From Megaustenia siamemsis (lineage: Eukaryota; Mollusca; Gastropoda; Stylommatophora; Ariophantidae), in NCBI GenBank assembly GCA_032433765.1, contig JAVIAB010000051.1, positions 149,423,275-149,487,274 of the forward strand: DNA of 64,000 nt, given 5' to 3'. The position numbers and the translations under genes were made by a program. The first letter of the stretch is position 1. Every line of letters begins with the position of its first letter. Shown here in pieces: positions 1 through 11,204 of the stretch. Under the pieces are notes generated by a model that saw only the letters and a program-made list of their open reading frames with translations, did not search any database and had not been told where the DNA came from.

Positions 1-2
1 GC

Positions 3-523
3 AAAGAAATTAGAATCAGAATAGTTAAAGCAGCAATATCTTTCAGAAGCCTTGACAAGTTGTGGAAATCAAAACTCATCAGCATAAACACAAAACTTAG
101 ACTATTCAAATCAAATGTACTATCAACCCTTACATATGCGTGAGAAAGCTGGAAAACAACAAGAGATATAGAAACAAAGTTGAACGCATTCGAAAATAAA
201 TGTCTAAGGAAAATACTTGGTACAGCGTGGAACGAATTCAAAACAAATGAGGAAATTCGAGAAATCGCCAATCAACCACTAATATCTTCAGTAATAAAGA
301 AAAGACGATGGTCATATGTGGACATGTGATGAGAAGAGATAATAACGGAATAGCAAAGCAAGTCATCATGTGGGAAACAACAGGTAAAAGGAAAAGAAGA
401 AGACCCAGAGAGACACTGAGAAGAACATTGATGAGAGAGGCAAAAGCAGCAGGAATCGGCTCCCTCAATGATATAGAGCTGCTTGCACAGAAAAGAGACA
501 GATGGCGAGATTTGATAAAATAA
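3..523 (+). pseudogene. Non-LTR retrotransposon RT, C-terminal remnant (family 2)
   Basis: This is the C-terminal end of a LINE reverse transcriptase polyprotein, broken and cut off by the window edge. In frame 3 it reads KLRLFKSNVLSTLTYA, then a stop (TGA, 141-143), then ESWKTTRDIETKLNAFENKC, and continues to about 310. The reading then moves to frame 2 (from 308) with GHVMRRDNNGIAKQ, GKRKRRRPRETLRRTL and QKRDRWRDLIK, ending at TAA near 523. LYGCETW-like, GH(V/I)xR and G(K/R)xxRGRPR-like blocks in this order are typical of the region downstream of the RT domain in many invertebrate LINEs. The nonsense codon and frameshift make it dead. The next LINE begins within a few bases of its end, so the two are fused. 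The clade is not assigned. Confidence 0.75.
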
Positions 524-1374
524 CTTTAAAAGAAAGGAGACAAGCGATGAACACTGCCCAATACAATAAAATAGATAATGAGATACGCAAAATGTGCAAA
601 AAGGCAAAAGAAGACTGGCTCAGCCAAAAATGTAGAGAAATAGAAACTATGGAAAGCAAACAAGACTTAAGAGGAATGCACACAGAAATAAAGAGAATGA
701 CTAATAAAAATAAAAAAAAGCCACAGAAGATGAATGCATTGCAGACAAAAAAAGGAAAAATGCTAACAGACAATAAGGATATTATAGATAGATGGCAGGA
801 ATATATAACAGAACTATTTCAAGATCAAAGGGACAAGAAACCAATTATAAAATGTACATCGGGCTATAAAATCTTAAAATCTGAGGTGGAAAAAGCTATA
901 AAAACAATGAAAAAGGGAAAAGCAGCAGAACCTGACAGCATGCAGATAGAGATGATACAGGCACTAGAATATTTTGGCATTGAAGTGATTACAGACATAT
1001 GCAACGACATATACCACACAGGATACATACCAAATGAACTAAAAACATCAACTTTCATTGCATTGCCTGAAAAAAATGGTGCAGTTGAATGCAGTGACTT
1101 TAGAATAATAAGCATAATGAGCCATGTTACAAAAATCTTGCTAAAAGTTATACAAGGAAGGATTCAGAATAAAATCAATGCTGAATTAGATGAGCAGCAA
1201 TTTGGATTTAGGAAAAATAGCGGGACAAAAGAAGCCATATTCTGCATGAGAACATTAATCGAAAAGTACACAGAAGTAAACAAACCAATATATGCCTGCT
1301 TCATAGACTACACCAAAGCTTTTGATAGAGTACACCACAAACAACTTATAGAATGCCTAAAGAGATACATCTAG
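502..1374 (+). pseudogene. RTE-like reverse transcriptase, N-terminal part
   Basis: A 290-residue frame covering the linker and first half of an RT domain. It shows KKAKEDWLSQKC (about residues 33-44), TLIEKYTEVN, QFGFRKNSGT (233-242) and motif A FIDYTKAFD (267-275, with the first catalytic Asp at 269). It ends at a TAG that is not the true end. Shifting frame near 1366 gives IHLDDMDIRLICNLYW and then the motif B block RGVRQGC at about 1471-1491, so a single-base frameshift broke the gene. The first codon overlaps the end of the upstream family-2 LINE and is probably not a native start. Function in the intact parent would be target-primed reverse transcription. Here it is non-functional. Confidence 0.75.
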
Positions 1375-2340
1375 ATGACATGGACATACGACTAATATGT
1401 AATCTATACTGGGAGCAAACAACAATAATAAAATATTACAAAGAGAACTCTACGCCCATTGATATAAAAAGAGGAGTAAGACAGGGATGCATTAAAAAAA
1501 AATTATAGTGATGCCAGGCCTACAACTTAATGGAAAGATAATCAATAACCTAAGATATGCTGACAATACTGTACTGCTAGAAGAAAATCCTAAAGATCTA
1601 CAACAATTACTTAATGAAATAAACATGACAAGCAAAAAATATGGACTAGATATGAATATCAAAAAGACTAAAAATATGATCATAAACAACGAAGATACTC
1701 AAAACCCACAAGTGGATATCAAAATTGAAGGAATAGACCCGGAGTCAGTTCAGAACTACAACTACCTTGGACATACTATAACCAGTGATGGAAAATGTAC
1801 AACTGAAATAAACAAAAGAATAAGAATGGCAAAAAGTAATTTTAATGTCATGAAGAACATACTAACATCAAAACAAATAACACCAGGGCTAAAACTAAGA
1901 ATAGCAAAATGTTACATCTTCTCAATATTCCTATATGGTGCAGAAACATGGACATTAGACAAGAAAACAGAACAGAGAATTGAAGCCTTTGAAATGTGGA
2001 TAAATAGAAGAATAGGTAAAATTGGATGGAAGGAAAAGAAAACAAACAATGAAGTCTTAAAACAACTAAAAATGAAAAGAGAACTACTAAGCACAATTCA
2101 AACAAGACAAATGCGATGTTTGGGCCATGTTAAAAGACACAACAGCCTACTAAAAGTAATCCTGGAGGAGAAAATGCAAGGTAAAAGAGGCAGAGGCAGA
2201 CCAAGAATAACGTGGACGAGTAACATCAAAAGATGGACAAATCAGCCTATGCCAACCTGCACCATCAAAGCAAGAGACAGAGCAGAATGGCGCTCCATGG
2301 TAGCCAACCTTTGTTGCGGAGAAGGCACTCGATGATGATC
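520..2340 (+). mobile_element. 5'-truncated RTE-like non-LTR retrotransposon
   Basis: A LINE copy holding most of the reverse transcriptase but no endonuclease domain. It is carried by two frames (502-1374 and 1508-2335) plus a short third-frame link at 1366-1490. The 3' end finishes with a TGATGATGAT-type tail just after the stop (about 2333-2340), the same signature seen at the ends of other copies in this window. The RT blocks (QFGFRKNSGT, FIDYTKAFD, RGVRQGC, NNLRYAD) match what I know of the RTE/BovB clade; that assignment is from memory. Four shorter relatives lie at 9665-9835, 15543-16006, 25537-25935 and 30767-31206, all truncated at the 5' side. Confidence 0.75.
1508..2335 (+). pseudogene. 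RTE-like reverse transcriptase, C-terminal part
   Basis: Second half of the same RT. It opens at the block NGKIINNLRYADN, the motif C region. The second catalytic Asp of the usual YADD is Asn here (GAC AAT at 1562-1567), which would abolish polymerase activity. Between RGVRQGC (ending about 1491) and this block, some 20-30 residues expected in the family are missing and replaced by a poly-A-like stretch. That points to an internal deletion as well as the upstream frameshift. Downstream come LYGAETWTLDKKTEQRIEAF, a GHVKRHNSL block, GKRGRGRPRITWTSNIKRW and a KARDRAEW block, the standard C-terminal region. The stop is followed directly by TGATGATC. It may be read as an open frame but cannot be active. 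Confidence 0.75.
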
Positions 2341-2377
2341 TTTAAAAGAATTGAAAAACAGCTGGAACAAAAATTCA

Positions 2378-3040
2378 GATAAGAGAGGGAGTATCTTGGT
2401 CTACGCCCTTTGGGCCGGCTACGGCTCGAAAGGTCAATAGAATAGGTCGATAGAGGGTATTGCTTTCATGCTTTACGAATGTCTCTATAATTTCATCTTT
2501 TCGTGGTCGCCCCCTTACTCTAGTTTTTAGTCTCCTCCTCCCCCTCCTTCTTCTTCTTTCCTTCCTCATTTGCCTTTCAGCGTCGAGTGAAGATATAATT
2601 TGTGGTCTTTTCCTCTTTTGTTCGCTTCTACTGCTGTTATGTTTCCTAGTGCATCCATCGATCCACCTTTTTCGTGGTCGACCCTTGGGTCTAATATCCT
2701 CGCAACGTTTATTGAGGACTCGTATTCTGTTCTTATCTTTCTGCCTTGTCACGTGGCCAAAGCAATTTATCTGTTGTTTCTTTACGTATTCTATGGCAGG
2801 GGCTACTCCAAGCTGATCTTGTCTGTCAGGCTGCTTCCTGTCATTCGTCGAACACATTTCATCTCAGTGACATAGTTTAGCATAGTGTTAAACTTAGTTC
2901 TTTCTGTCTTATCGAGAGACATACCATGTTATTTGTTTTATTTTGATAGTGGATGTTTTTCTTAGCATTCTCCCGGATTCTTCACTTCTGATCTTATCTC
3001 TCATACTGTTTCCGATTGTGGAAGCATACATTATATTTCA
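2378..3040 (-). pseudogene. LINE RT C-terminal remnant
   Basis: On the minus strand, EMKCVRRMTG (about 2835-2865) is followed, after a frame change near 2815, by IEYVKKQQINCFGHVTRQKD and KGRPRKRWIDG (down to about 2660). The GHVTR and GRPRKRW blocks are characteristic of the LINE C-terminal region. The following 100 residues are Arg/Lys-rich. Further upstream on this strand (to about 3040) the reading is broken by several stops but echoes the same region. It is an old, dead fragment. The clade cannot be assigned. Confidence 0.6.
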
Positions 3041-3084
3041 GTGGTGCTTAATTTATAAATTAATCTCGAGCTTGGCGTTTTGAT

Positions 3085-3345
3085 GGGAGCCACGATATCT
3101 CGGTGGTTAGTGAACTGGACTACACAGGACAAGAGGTAGGGTTCGATCCCAACCGACGGCTTCCAGTTCACCCAGCCTTTAATGGGTACCGGATTTTTTT
3201 CTGGGAAAATAAAGCGGCACGGGCGTAATACCGACCACACTACCCCAAAAATCATGTGCCGAAGGTCTGTAAAATTTTATTGTCACTAACACCATATTCC
3301 CTATACGTCACTTGGCGTGACGGGGGTAGTTTACTTTTTACTGAC
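3085..3345 (+). mobile_element. SINE-A copy 1 (tRNA-derived)
   Basis: About 260 bp. It begins with a tRNA-like head (gggagccacgat, A-box-like cggtggttagtg, B-box gggttcgatccc). Then come a conserved body (gggtaccggat, aaagcggcacgggcgtaata) and a 3' end with the hairpin-forming tail cacttggcgtgacggggg. The direct repeat tggcgttttg flanks it at 3073-3082 and 3346-3355, a good target-site duplication. The head would supply an internal RNA polymerase III promoter, and mobilisation would depend on a LINE in trans. Both statements follow from the SINE class, not from data here. Confidence 0.85.
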
Positions 3346-3628
3346 TGGCGTTTTGCTAGTAGCTTGGGTAGTAGTTAAGATGAAGAAAGTGTTGTTGAGC
3401 GTTATAATGACTCTAGGGTTATTTCTGTATTCGACACTAGTGCTGACATCTGTTCCAGGTTTTGTCAAGCTCTGCAGCATTTGGAGTCTTGGGTCTATCT
3501 ATAGGGTTCTAACTACAACAGCGGACCAACATCGTTATGTCAATATTTTCGTTTTCTCCACTGCCTTCCGTTAACCTGTGCCTGCATAAATCTGAGCTTT
3601 ATTTGTTTCATGGAGGAACCACATTTGG

Positions 3629-4183
3629 TGTGCTACTTATCAAAGTCTTGTTTGTATCGTGGGCCACTACCTAAATAAGTATAGTAAAGTACCCCCGTCC
3701 CGCCAAGTGGCGTATAAGGGAATATGGTGTTAGTGACCATAACTTTTTACAGACCTTCGGCACATGATTTTTGGGGTAATATGGTCGGTATTACGCCCGT
3801 ACCGCTTTACTTTCCCAGAAAAAATCCGGTACCCATTAAAGGCTAGGTGAATCGGAAGCCGTCGATTGGGATTAAACCCTACCTCTTGTCCTTTGTAGTC
3901 CAGTTCACTAACCACTGAGCTATCGCGGCTCCCGAGCTAAATAAGTATGCTACTTATCAAAGTCTTGTTTGTATCGTGGGCTAGCACCCAAAGAGGTGTG
4001 CTACTTATCAGAGCCTTGTTTGTATCGTGGGCTAGCACCCAAAGAAGTGTGCTACTTATCAGAGCCTTGTTTGTATCGTGGGCTAGCACCCAAAGAGGTG
4101 TGCTACTTATCAGAGCCTTGTTTGTATCGTGGGCTAGCACCCAAAGAGGTGTGCTACTTATCAGAGCCTTGTTTATATCGTGG
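3629..4183. repeat. 51-bp minisatellite split by a SINE
   Basis: Tandem units of 51 bp with core gctacttatcagagccttgt. One partial unit (3629-3670) lies left of the SINE-A copy and about four and a half lie right of it (3949-4183). The open frames across it simply reflect a unit length divisible by 3. Confidence 0.9.
3683..3933 (-). mobile_element. SINE-A copy 2, inserted in the 51-bp minisatellite
   Basis: Reverse-oriented SINE-A: tail at the left (acccccgtcccgcc), head at the right ending gctatcgcggctccc. A perfect 12-bp direct repeat, ctaaataagtat, flanks it (3671-3682 and 3937-3948). That shows retroposition into a pre-existing minisatellite unit. Confidence 0.92.
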
Positions 4184-4329
4184 ATCACCAATTTCGATGA
4201 AAAAATCAATGAAAAGGAACACACAATAATGTAGAGTAAAACTAAATGAAATAATCCTGACACCAGTGCATAAATTCAAATAATATCATAATTGTAAATA
4301 AATTAAAATAAGTTCAATAATAACATCAG

Positions 4330-4895
4330 CTGGCAGATGCACTGTAGAAATTAGAAGCAAAATAGGAAAAGCAAAGACAGAATTTCATTAAATGAAACGT
4401 ATCCTATATAACAAATAATTGTCAATTAATGTTCGAAAACGTGTCCTAAAGTGCTACATCGAACCTGTTATACATACATGGAAGTGAGTCATGGACGATA
4501 AGCAAGACGATACAAAGAACATTAGAGACAGCTGAGATGTGATTTATCAGAAGAATGCTACGAATTCCATGGATAGCAAAAATTACAAATGAAGAATGTT
4601 TAAACGAGCTGGAGAAACCAGAAATATCATCAAAATCATACGAGAAAAATAATCTACATTTATTGGACATGTTATGCAAAAAGAAGAATTGAGAATACTT
4701 AAACTAACATGCAAAATGAATGGAAAGAAGAGCAGAGGAAAACTAAGAGAAAAAAATATTGAGCATCTTATCCAAAATGGCATAACAAAAGATCACCGAC
4801 TGAAATGATGACACGAAGGAAGGACTGGGTAATGGGGAGAGAGATAATCGCCTAGGCCAACCGGTATTGCACCTGATGGCGATGACAATGATGTA
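4330..4895 (+). pseudogene. Degenerate LINE RT C-terminal region
   Basis: Plus-strand reading across changing frames gives EIRSKIGKAKTEF, KRVLKCYIEPV, RRMLRIPWIAKITNE, a HVM-K-EEL block and NGKKSRGKLREK, interrupted by many stops and shifts. These are the blocks downstream of an RT domain. The 3' end (4875-4893) runs into GATGGCGATGACAATGATG, a decayed version of the ATGATG tail seen on other copies. A close relative lies at 35100-35430. Confidence 0.6.
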
Positions 4896-5128
4896 GAAAA
4901 CAGCCATTAATACCTCTCTTTATTGAAAAATGGCAATGCTGCGGGTCAGTACAGGGGACAAATAAAGGGAGAAGTAACTAACACATTTGGGGATGAATAA
5001 ATATTTATGTTGTTGATTTATAACAAAAGACAGTAATGGAACGTTGGCATCAGAGATGGAAGTGGTAAAGCCACTAAAGTATTGACACCACAAGGAGGAC
5101 AACAATAACATGTTATTGGCTTGTGAGA

Positions 5129-7079
5129 TAAGTCTCCCAGGTTTGTTAGAAACATAAGTCTCCCAGGTTTGTTAGAAACATAAGTCTACCAGGTTTGTTA
5201 GAAACATAAGTCTACCAGGTTTGTTAGAAACATAAGTCTACCAGGTTTGTTAGAAACATAAGTCTACCAGGTTTGTTAGAAACATAAGTCTACCAGGTTT
5301 GTTAGAAACATAAGTCTCCCAGGTTTGTTAGAAACATAAGTCTACCAGGTTTGTTAGAAACATAAGTCTACCAGGTTTGTTAGAAACATAAGTCTCCCAG
5401 GTTTGTTAGAAACATAAGTCTCCCAGGTTTGTTAGAAACATAAGTCTCCCAGGTTTGTTAGAAACATAAGTCTCCCAGGTTTGTTAGAAACATAAGTCTC
5501 CCAGGTTTGTTAGAAACATAAATCTCCCAGGTTTGTTAGAAACATAAGTCTCCCAGGTTTGTTAGAAACATAAATCTCCCAGGTTTGTTAGAAACATAAG
5601 TCTCCCAGGTTTGTTAGAAACATAAGTCTCCCAAGTTTGTTAGAAACATAAGTCTCCCAAGTTTGTTAGAAACATAAGTCTCCCAGGTTGGTTAGAAACA
5701 TAAGTCTCCCAGGTTTGTTAGAAACATAAGTCTTCCAGGTTTGTTAGAAACATAAGTCTCCCAGGTTTGTTAGAAACATAAGTCTCCCAGGTTTGTTAGA
5801 AACATAAGTCTCCCAGGTTTATTAGAAACATAAGTCTTCCAGGTTTGTTAGAAACATAAGTCTTCCAGGTTTATTAGAAACATAAGTCTCCCAGGTTTGT
5901 TAGAAACATAAGTCTCCCAGGTTTGTTAGAAACATAAGTCTACCAGGTTTGTTAGAAACATAAATCTCCCAGGTTTGTTAGAAACATAAATCTCCCAGGT
6001 TTGTTAGAAACATAAATCTCCCAGGTTTGTTAGAAACATAAGTCTCCCAGGTTTGTTAGAAACATAAATCTCTCAGGTTTGTTAGAAACATAAATCTCCC
6101 AGGTTTGTTAGAAACATAAATCTCTCAGGTTTGTTAGAAACATAAATCTCCCAGGTTTGTTAGAAACATAAATCTCCCAGGTTTGTTAGAAACATAAGTC
6201 TCCCAGGTTTGTTAGAAACATAAATCTCCCAGGTTTGTTAGAAACATAAATCTCTCAGGTTTGTTAGAAACATAAATCTCCCAGGTTTGTTAGAAACATA
6301 AGTCTCCCAGGTTTGTTAGAAACATAAATCTCCCAGGTTTGTTAGAAACATAAGTCTCCCAGGTTTGTTAGAAGCATAAATCTGCCAGGTTTGTTAGAAA
6401 CATAAGTCTACCAGGTTTGTTAGAAACATAAATCTCCCAGGTTTGTTAGAAACATAAGTCTACCAGGTTTGTTAGAAACATAAATCTCCCAGGTTTGTTA
6501 GAAACTTAAGTCTACCAGGTTTGTTAGAAACATAAATCTCCCAGGTTTGTTAGAAACATAAGTCTACCAGGTTTGTTAGAAACATAAATCTCCCAGGTTT
6601 GTTAGAAACATAAGTCTCCCAGGTTTGTTAGAAACATAAATCTCCCAGGTTTGTTAGAAACATAAGTCTCCCAGGTTTGTTAGAAACATAAATCTCCCAG
6701 GTTTGTTAGAAACATAAGTCTACCAGGTTTGTTAGAAACATAAATCTCCCAGGTTTGTTAGAAACATAAGTCTCCCAGGTTTGTTAGAAACATAAATCTC
6801 TCAGGTTTGTTAGAAACATAAATCTCCCAGGTTTGTTAGAAACATAAGTCTGCCAGGTTTGTTAGAAACATAAATCTCCCAGGTTTGTTAGAAACATAAA
6901 TCTCCCAGGTTTGTTAGAAACATAAGTCTCCCAGGTTTGTTAGAAACATAAATCTCCCAGGTTTGTTAGAAACATAAGTCTCCCAGGTTTGTTAGAAACA
7001 TAAATCTCTCAGGTTTGTTAGAAACATAAGTCTCCCAGGTTTGTTAGAAACATAAGTCTCCCAGGTTTGTTAGAAACAC
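5129..7079. repeat. 26-bp minisatellite, about 75 units
   Basis: Nearly perfect head-to-tail repeats with core ccaggtttgttagaaacat. Variants sit mainly in the stretch agtctcc/agtctac/aatctcc. TACC variants cluster near 5185-5300 and 6385-6730 and AATCTC variants from 5950 on, suggesting local unit duplication. The unit contains a TAG on the plus strand, so no long frame crosses it. Confidence 0.97.
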
Positions 7080-7161
7080 TTAAAACAAAGTCTGAACATG
7101 TGAGCTACATTAATACAATGGAAATTAAAATCCTGAGAATAAAATTAAATGAACAAAAAGT

Positions 7162-9169
7162 GACAAGATTAGAAATGTAGAGCTGGTGTTATATCAGTGA
7201 TGGATTGAGAGACAAGATTAGAAATATAGAGGTGGTGTTATATCTGTGATGGATTGAGAGACAATATTAGAAATATAGGGGTGGTGTTATATCAGTGATG
7301 GATTGAGAGAGAAGATTAGAAATATAGGGGTGGTATTATATCAGTGATGGATTGAGAGACAAGATTAGAAATATAGAGGTGGTGTTATATCAGTGATGGA
7401 TTGAGAGACAATATTAGAAATATAGAGGTGGTGTTATATCAGTGATGGATTGAGAGATAAGATTAGAAATATAGGGGTGGTGTTATATCAGTGATGGATT
7501 GAGAGACAATAATAGAAATATAGGGGTTGTGTTATATCAGTGATGGATTGAGAGACAAGATTAGAAATATAGAGGTGGTGTTATATCAGTGATGGATTGA
7601 GAGACAATATTAGAAATATAGGGGTTGTGTTATATCAGTGCAGGATTGTGAGACAAGATTATAAATATAGGGGTAGTGTTATATCAGTGATGGATTGTGA
7701 GACAATATTAGAAATATAGAGGTGGTGTTATGTCAGTGATGGATTGAGAGACAAGTTAGAAATGTAGAGGTGGTGTTATATCAGTGATGGATTGTGAAAC
7801 AAGATTAGAAATATAGAGGTGGTGTTATATCAGTGATGGATTGAGAGACAATATTAGAAATATAGAGGTGGTGTTATGTCAGTGATGGATTGAGAGACAA
7901 TATTAGAAATATAGGGGTGGTGTTATATCAGTGATGGATTGTGAGACAAGATTAGAAATATAGGGGTGGTATTATATCAGTGATAGATTGTGAGACAAGA
8001 TTAGAAATATAGGGGTGGTGCTATATCAGTGCTGGATTGTGAGACAAGATTAGAAATATAGGGGTAGTGTTATATCAGTGATAGATTGTGAGACAAGATT
8101 AGAAATATAGGGATGGTGTTATATCAGTGATGGATTGAGAGACAAGATTAGAAATATAGAGGTGGTGTTATATCAGTGATGGATTGTGAGACATAAGAAA
8201 TATAGGGGTAGTGTTATATCAGTGACGGATTGAGACACAAGATTAGAAATGTAGAGGTGGTGTTATATCAGTGCTGGATTGTGAGACAAGATTAGAAATA
8301 TAGGGGTAGTGTTATATCAGTGATGGATTGTGAGACAAGATTAGAAATATAGGGGTAGTGTTATATCAGTGCTGGATTGTGAGACAAGATTAGAAATATA
8401 GGGGTAGTGTTATATCAGTGATGGATTGTGAGACAAGATTAGAAATATAGGGGTGGTGTTATATCAGTGCTGGATTGTGAGACAAGATTAGAAATATAGG
8501 GGTAGTGTTATATCAGTGCTGGATTGTGAGACAAGATTAGAAATATAGGGGTAGTGTTATATCAGTGATAGATTGTGAGACAAGATTAGAAATATAGGGG
8601 TGGTGTTATATCAGTGACGGATTGAGACACAAGATTAGAAATGTAGAGGGGGTGTTATAGCAGTGATGGTTTGTGAGACAAGATTAGAAATATAGGGGTG
8701 GTGTTATATCAGTGATGGATTGTGAGACAAGATTAGAAATATAGGGGTGGTGTTATATCAGTGTTGGATTGTGAGACAAGATTAGAAATATAGGGGTAGT
8801 GTTATATCAGTGATGGATTGTGAGACAAGATTAGAAATATAGGGGTAGTGTTATATCAGTGATGGATTGTGAGACAAGATTAGAAATATAGGGTGGTGTT
8901 ATATCAGTGTTGGATTGTGAGGCAAGATTAGAAATATAGGGGTGGTGTTATATCAGTGATGGAATGTGAGACAAGATTAGAAATATAGGGGTGGTGTTAT
9001 ATCATTGATGGATTTAGAGACAAGATTAGAAATATAGGGGTGGTGTTATATCAGTAATGGATTGTGAGACAAGATTAGAAATATAGGGGTGGTGTTATAT
9101 CAGTGATAGATTGTGAGACAAGACTAGAAATATAGGGGTGGTGTTATATCAGTGCTGGATTGAGATACA
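7162..9169. repeat. 49-bp minisatellite, about 41 units
   Basis: Units of 49 bp with core aggggtggtgttatatcagt followed by a gatggattg(a/t)gagacaagatt segment. The first third mostly has gattgagag and the later part mostly gattgtgag, so two unit subtypes are spatially segregated. No gene is visible. Confidence 0.95.
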
Positions 9170-9239
9170 GGAAATGATAAGAATAGACAACATCAGAAAT
9201 GAAGATTCACGAGGTGGCGTTACATGAGTTATGCGTTGA

Positions 9240-9580
9240 GAAAACAGAAAGTTTGAGCATGTAACATAATTGTTACCATACATCAGCGTGAAGGCATTAA
9301 CACTCAGAATCAGTAGGAAAGGGAGGAAAGGCAGACCTAAGACCTAGAAAGCAATAGATCAATGAATTCACCGAGAGGTGAGATCACTTAGCATTGACAA
9401 AAATATGCATTTTTTTTTCTCAACGACGAAGGTAATAGAGAGTTTAATTAAGTAAAGTAAGATACAAAAAGTAAGAGAATGGCTTGGCGGAAGGACAACA
9501 TAAATGATAAATAACTGTCGAGATCGAAAGTTGTGTAGAGACATGATCACCTACGCCAGCATGGCACTTGATGATGATGA
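9240..9580 (+). pseudogene. LINE 3'-end remnant
   Basis: Broken reading of a LINE C-terminus: a GRKGRPKT block at about 9325-9345, then near 9487-9560 residues resembling NNCRDRKLCRDMITYAS, followed by a GATGATGATGA tail at about 9570. The same terminal block on the minus strand at 54670-54905 (SCRDGKLWRDMITYA) supports a shared family. It is non-functional. Confidence 0.55.
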
Positions 9581-9664
9581 AGACAAAATAAGACGAGTAA
9601 AACAAAAACAAAATAATAAAACTAGTGATTCAAAATAAAAGTAATATTGGATGGGGAAAATATA

Positions 9665-9835
9665 AATTAAAAGAGACAGAGATAGACCAAGATTAACTTG
9701 GACGAGTAACATCAAAAGATGAACAAGTCAACCTATGACAGTCTGCACCATCAAAGCAAGAGACAGAGCGGAATGGTGCTCCATGGTAGCTAACCTTCGA
9801 TGCGGAGACGGCGCTTAATGATGATGATGATGAAA
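9665..9835 (+). pseudogene. RTE-like element, terminal about 165 bp
   Basis: Reads RPRLTWTSNIKR, stop, TSQPMTVCTIKARDRAEW, SMVANLRCGDGA, stop, then ATGATGATGATGATGAA at 9817-9833. This is the same C-terminus as 1508-2335 with the same 3' tail, so it is a severely 5'-truncated copy. Confidence 0.7.
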
Positions 9836-10039
9836 ACAAGTGATTGAGAGAATGAATGAGAGAGATGCAGTATAACAGAGAATGAGAGATTGATAGAATT
9901 CGAAGTGTAAGAGATTGGCTGGATAATTCAAGTGATGGGAACATGTTTTAGGGTAGAAGAGAATGTGCAAGGGTAAAAGAACGTGAGAAATTTGAAAGAA
10001 AACTAGTACAAGAAATAAAACTAGTGAGTGACAGCATGA

Positions 10040-10640
10040 TTTGAATTTAGTGAAAGTTTCATCGGTGCTGTAGAGGACCAATTCTGACCTATGGGAGAGA
10101 ATCATGGAAGACAAACAAATGAAAAGACGATTAGAGGCCACAGAGATAGGTTTTCTAAAAAATAAAAATGTTGAAAGTTCCCTGGACAGCTAAAAAGATC
10201 AACGAGGACATTCTCAAAGAAGCCAACATAAAAAGGAAGCTCCTAAAATATATCAGAAAGAAACAATCAACATTTTTCGAGCACATCATGAGAAGAGGAA
10301 AGTTGGAATATTTAGTTACAACTGACAAAATACGCGGAAACAGATATCGCGGACGACAAAGCGAGAAGATACTAGATAGCTTGGTGTCATGGCATGGAGA
10401 AAAATCAACACTATAACTGATACAATAAGGAGTAAAGGCATCAAGATGCACCAAGAGCATAGAGATGCGAAGCTGCTGTAAAGCTGATGGTAATGATAAT
10501 TTTTAAAAAATAAGAAAAAAGTGGTCTGGTAACAGCTTTACGTGGTAATTAACTGATACGATACACTGTTGATAGAAGATTGTGGAAGAACATGATCGCC
10601 TACGCCAACACCGGTATGGCACAAGATGCTGATGAAAGTG
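10040..10640 (+). pseudogene. LINE RT C-terminal remnant (family 3)
   Basis: Contains GPILTYGRESWKTNK near 10070-10120. An open stretch at 10168-10416 follows, reading VPWTAKKINEDILKEANIKR, a FEHIMRRGKLEYLVTT block, GRQSEKILDSLVSWHG, then a stop. After about 140 unrelated bases, the terminal block VDRRLWKNMIAYAN appears at about 10567-10605. The order matches the end of a LINE ORF2 with an interruption at 10417-10555. A relative lies on the minus strand at 30105-30605. An apparent 95-residue frame at 10580-10867 starts inside this terminal block and is not an independent gene. Confidence 0.65.
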
Positions 10641-11204
10641 TTTCAGCTGTAACGTATTTTAAAGGACCCGCTTTTGGGCTCATTGTGTCATTGTACACCT
10701 TCATTCCTGCACCGACAAACCTTCACTGTTTGAGAATCCCCTGCGAAATACACAAAACTCCGACACTTCAAAGACGGCAGGAGCGAGGTGTGTTCAGTTC
10801 ACAGAATGACAGTTCCATCCATCACCCGGAGAAAGGGATAATGATGGCGAATGGGAGCGTCCTGTGACCAGGTGAGACGTCTTCAACAATTACTTGCAAT
10901 GAACTACATCTCTGAGACAGCCACTAGGGGGAAAATACACAATTACCGGCAAGATCACATACTTCTACCCGCACAAAGAGGTATAGATAGAGAGGCACAA
11001 AGAAGTACTCAAACTGAGAAAACAATAAATATACAAAAGGAGGGTATATATACATATGCATGTCTGTATAGATTATATATTTACGAAAACACAAATAAGT
11101 ATTATCGGAGCTCTTAAAAGCATTTGGTTTAGGAATGTATCAACTGTATAGTGTGGTTTAATAACATATGTCAGTTGTGTGCAGTTGTTAGCGGGCTTCT
11201 TCAT
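10641..11204. other. No recognisable feature
   Basis: Only short frames (95 and 88 codons) with no family resemblance. No repeat unit and no tRNA-like box were seen. Confidence 0.5.

Noticed and set aside
2460..2875. Plus-strand frames of 118 and 91 codons
   Set aside because: They are antisense to the LINE C-terminus on the minus strand, which shows the GHVTR and GRPRKRW blocks.
3085..3160. tRNA genes at the SINE-A heads
   Set aside because: A and B boxes are present, but the anticodon arm does not pair and the acceptor end runs straight into a SINE body. The same sequence recurs in several copies with target-site duplications.
5129..7079. CRISPR-like regular repeats
   Set aside because: Units are directly adjacent with no unique spacers, no cas-like gene is near, and the context is animal nuclear DNA.
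10580..11117. Frames of 95 and 88 codons
   Set aside because: The first starts inside the LINE terminal block (KNMIAYAN), and neither shows any family signature.
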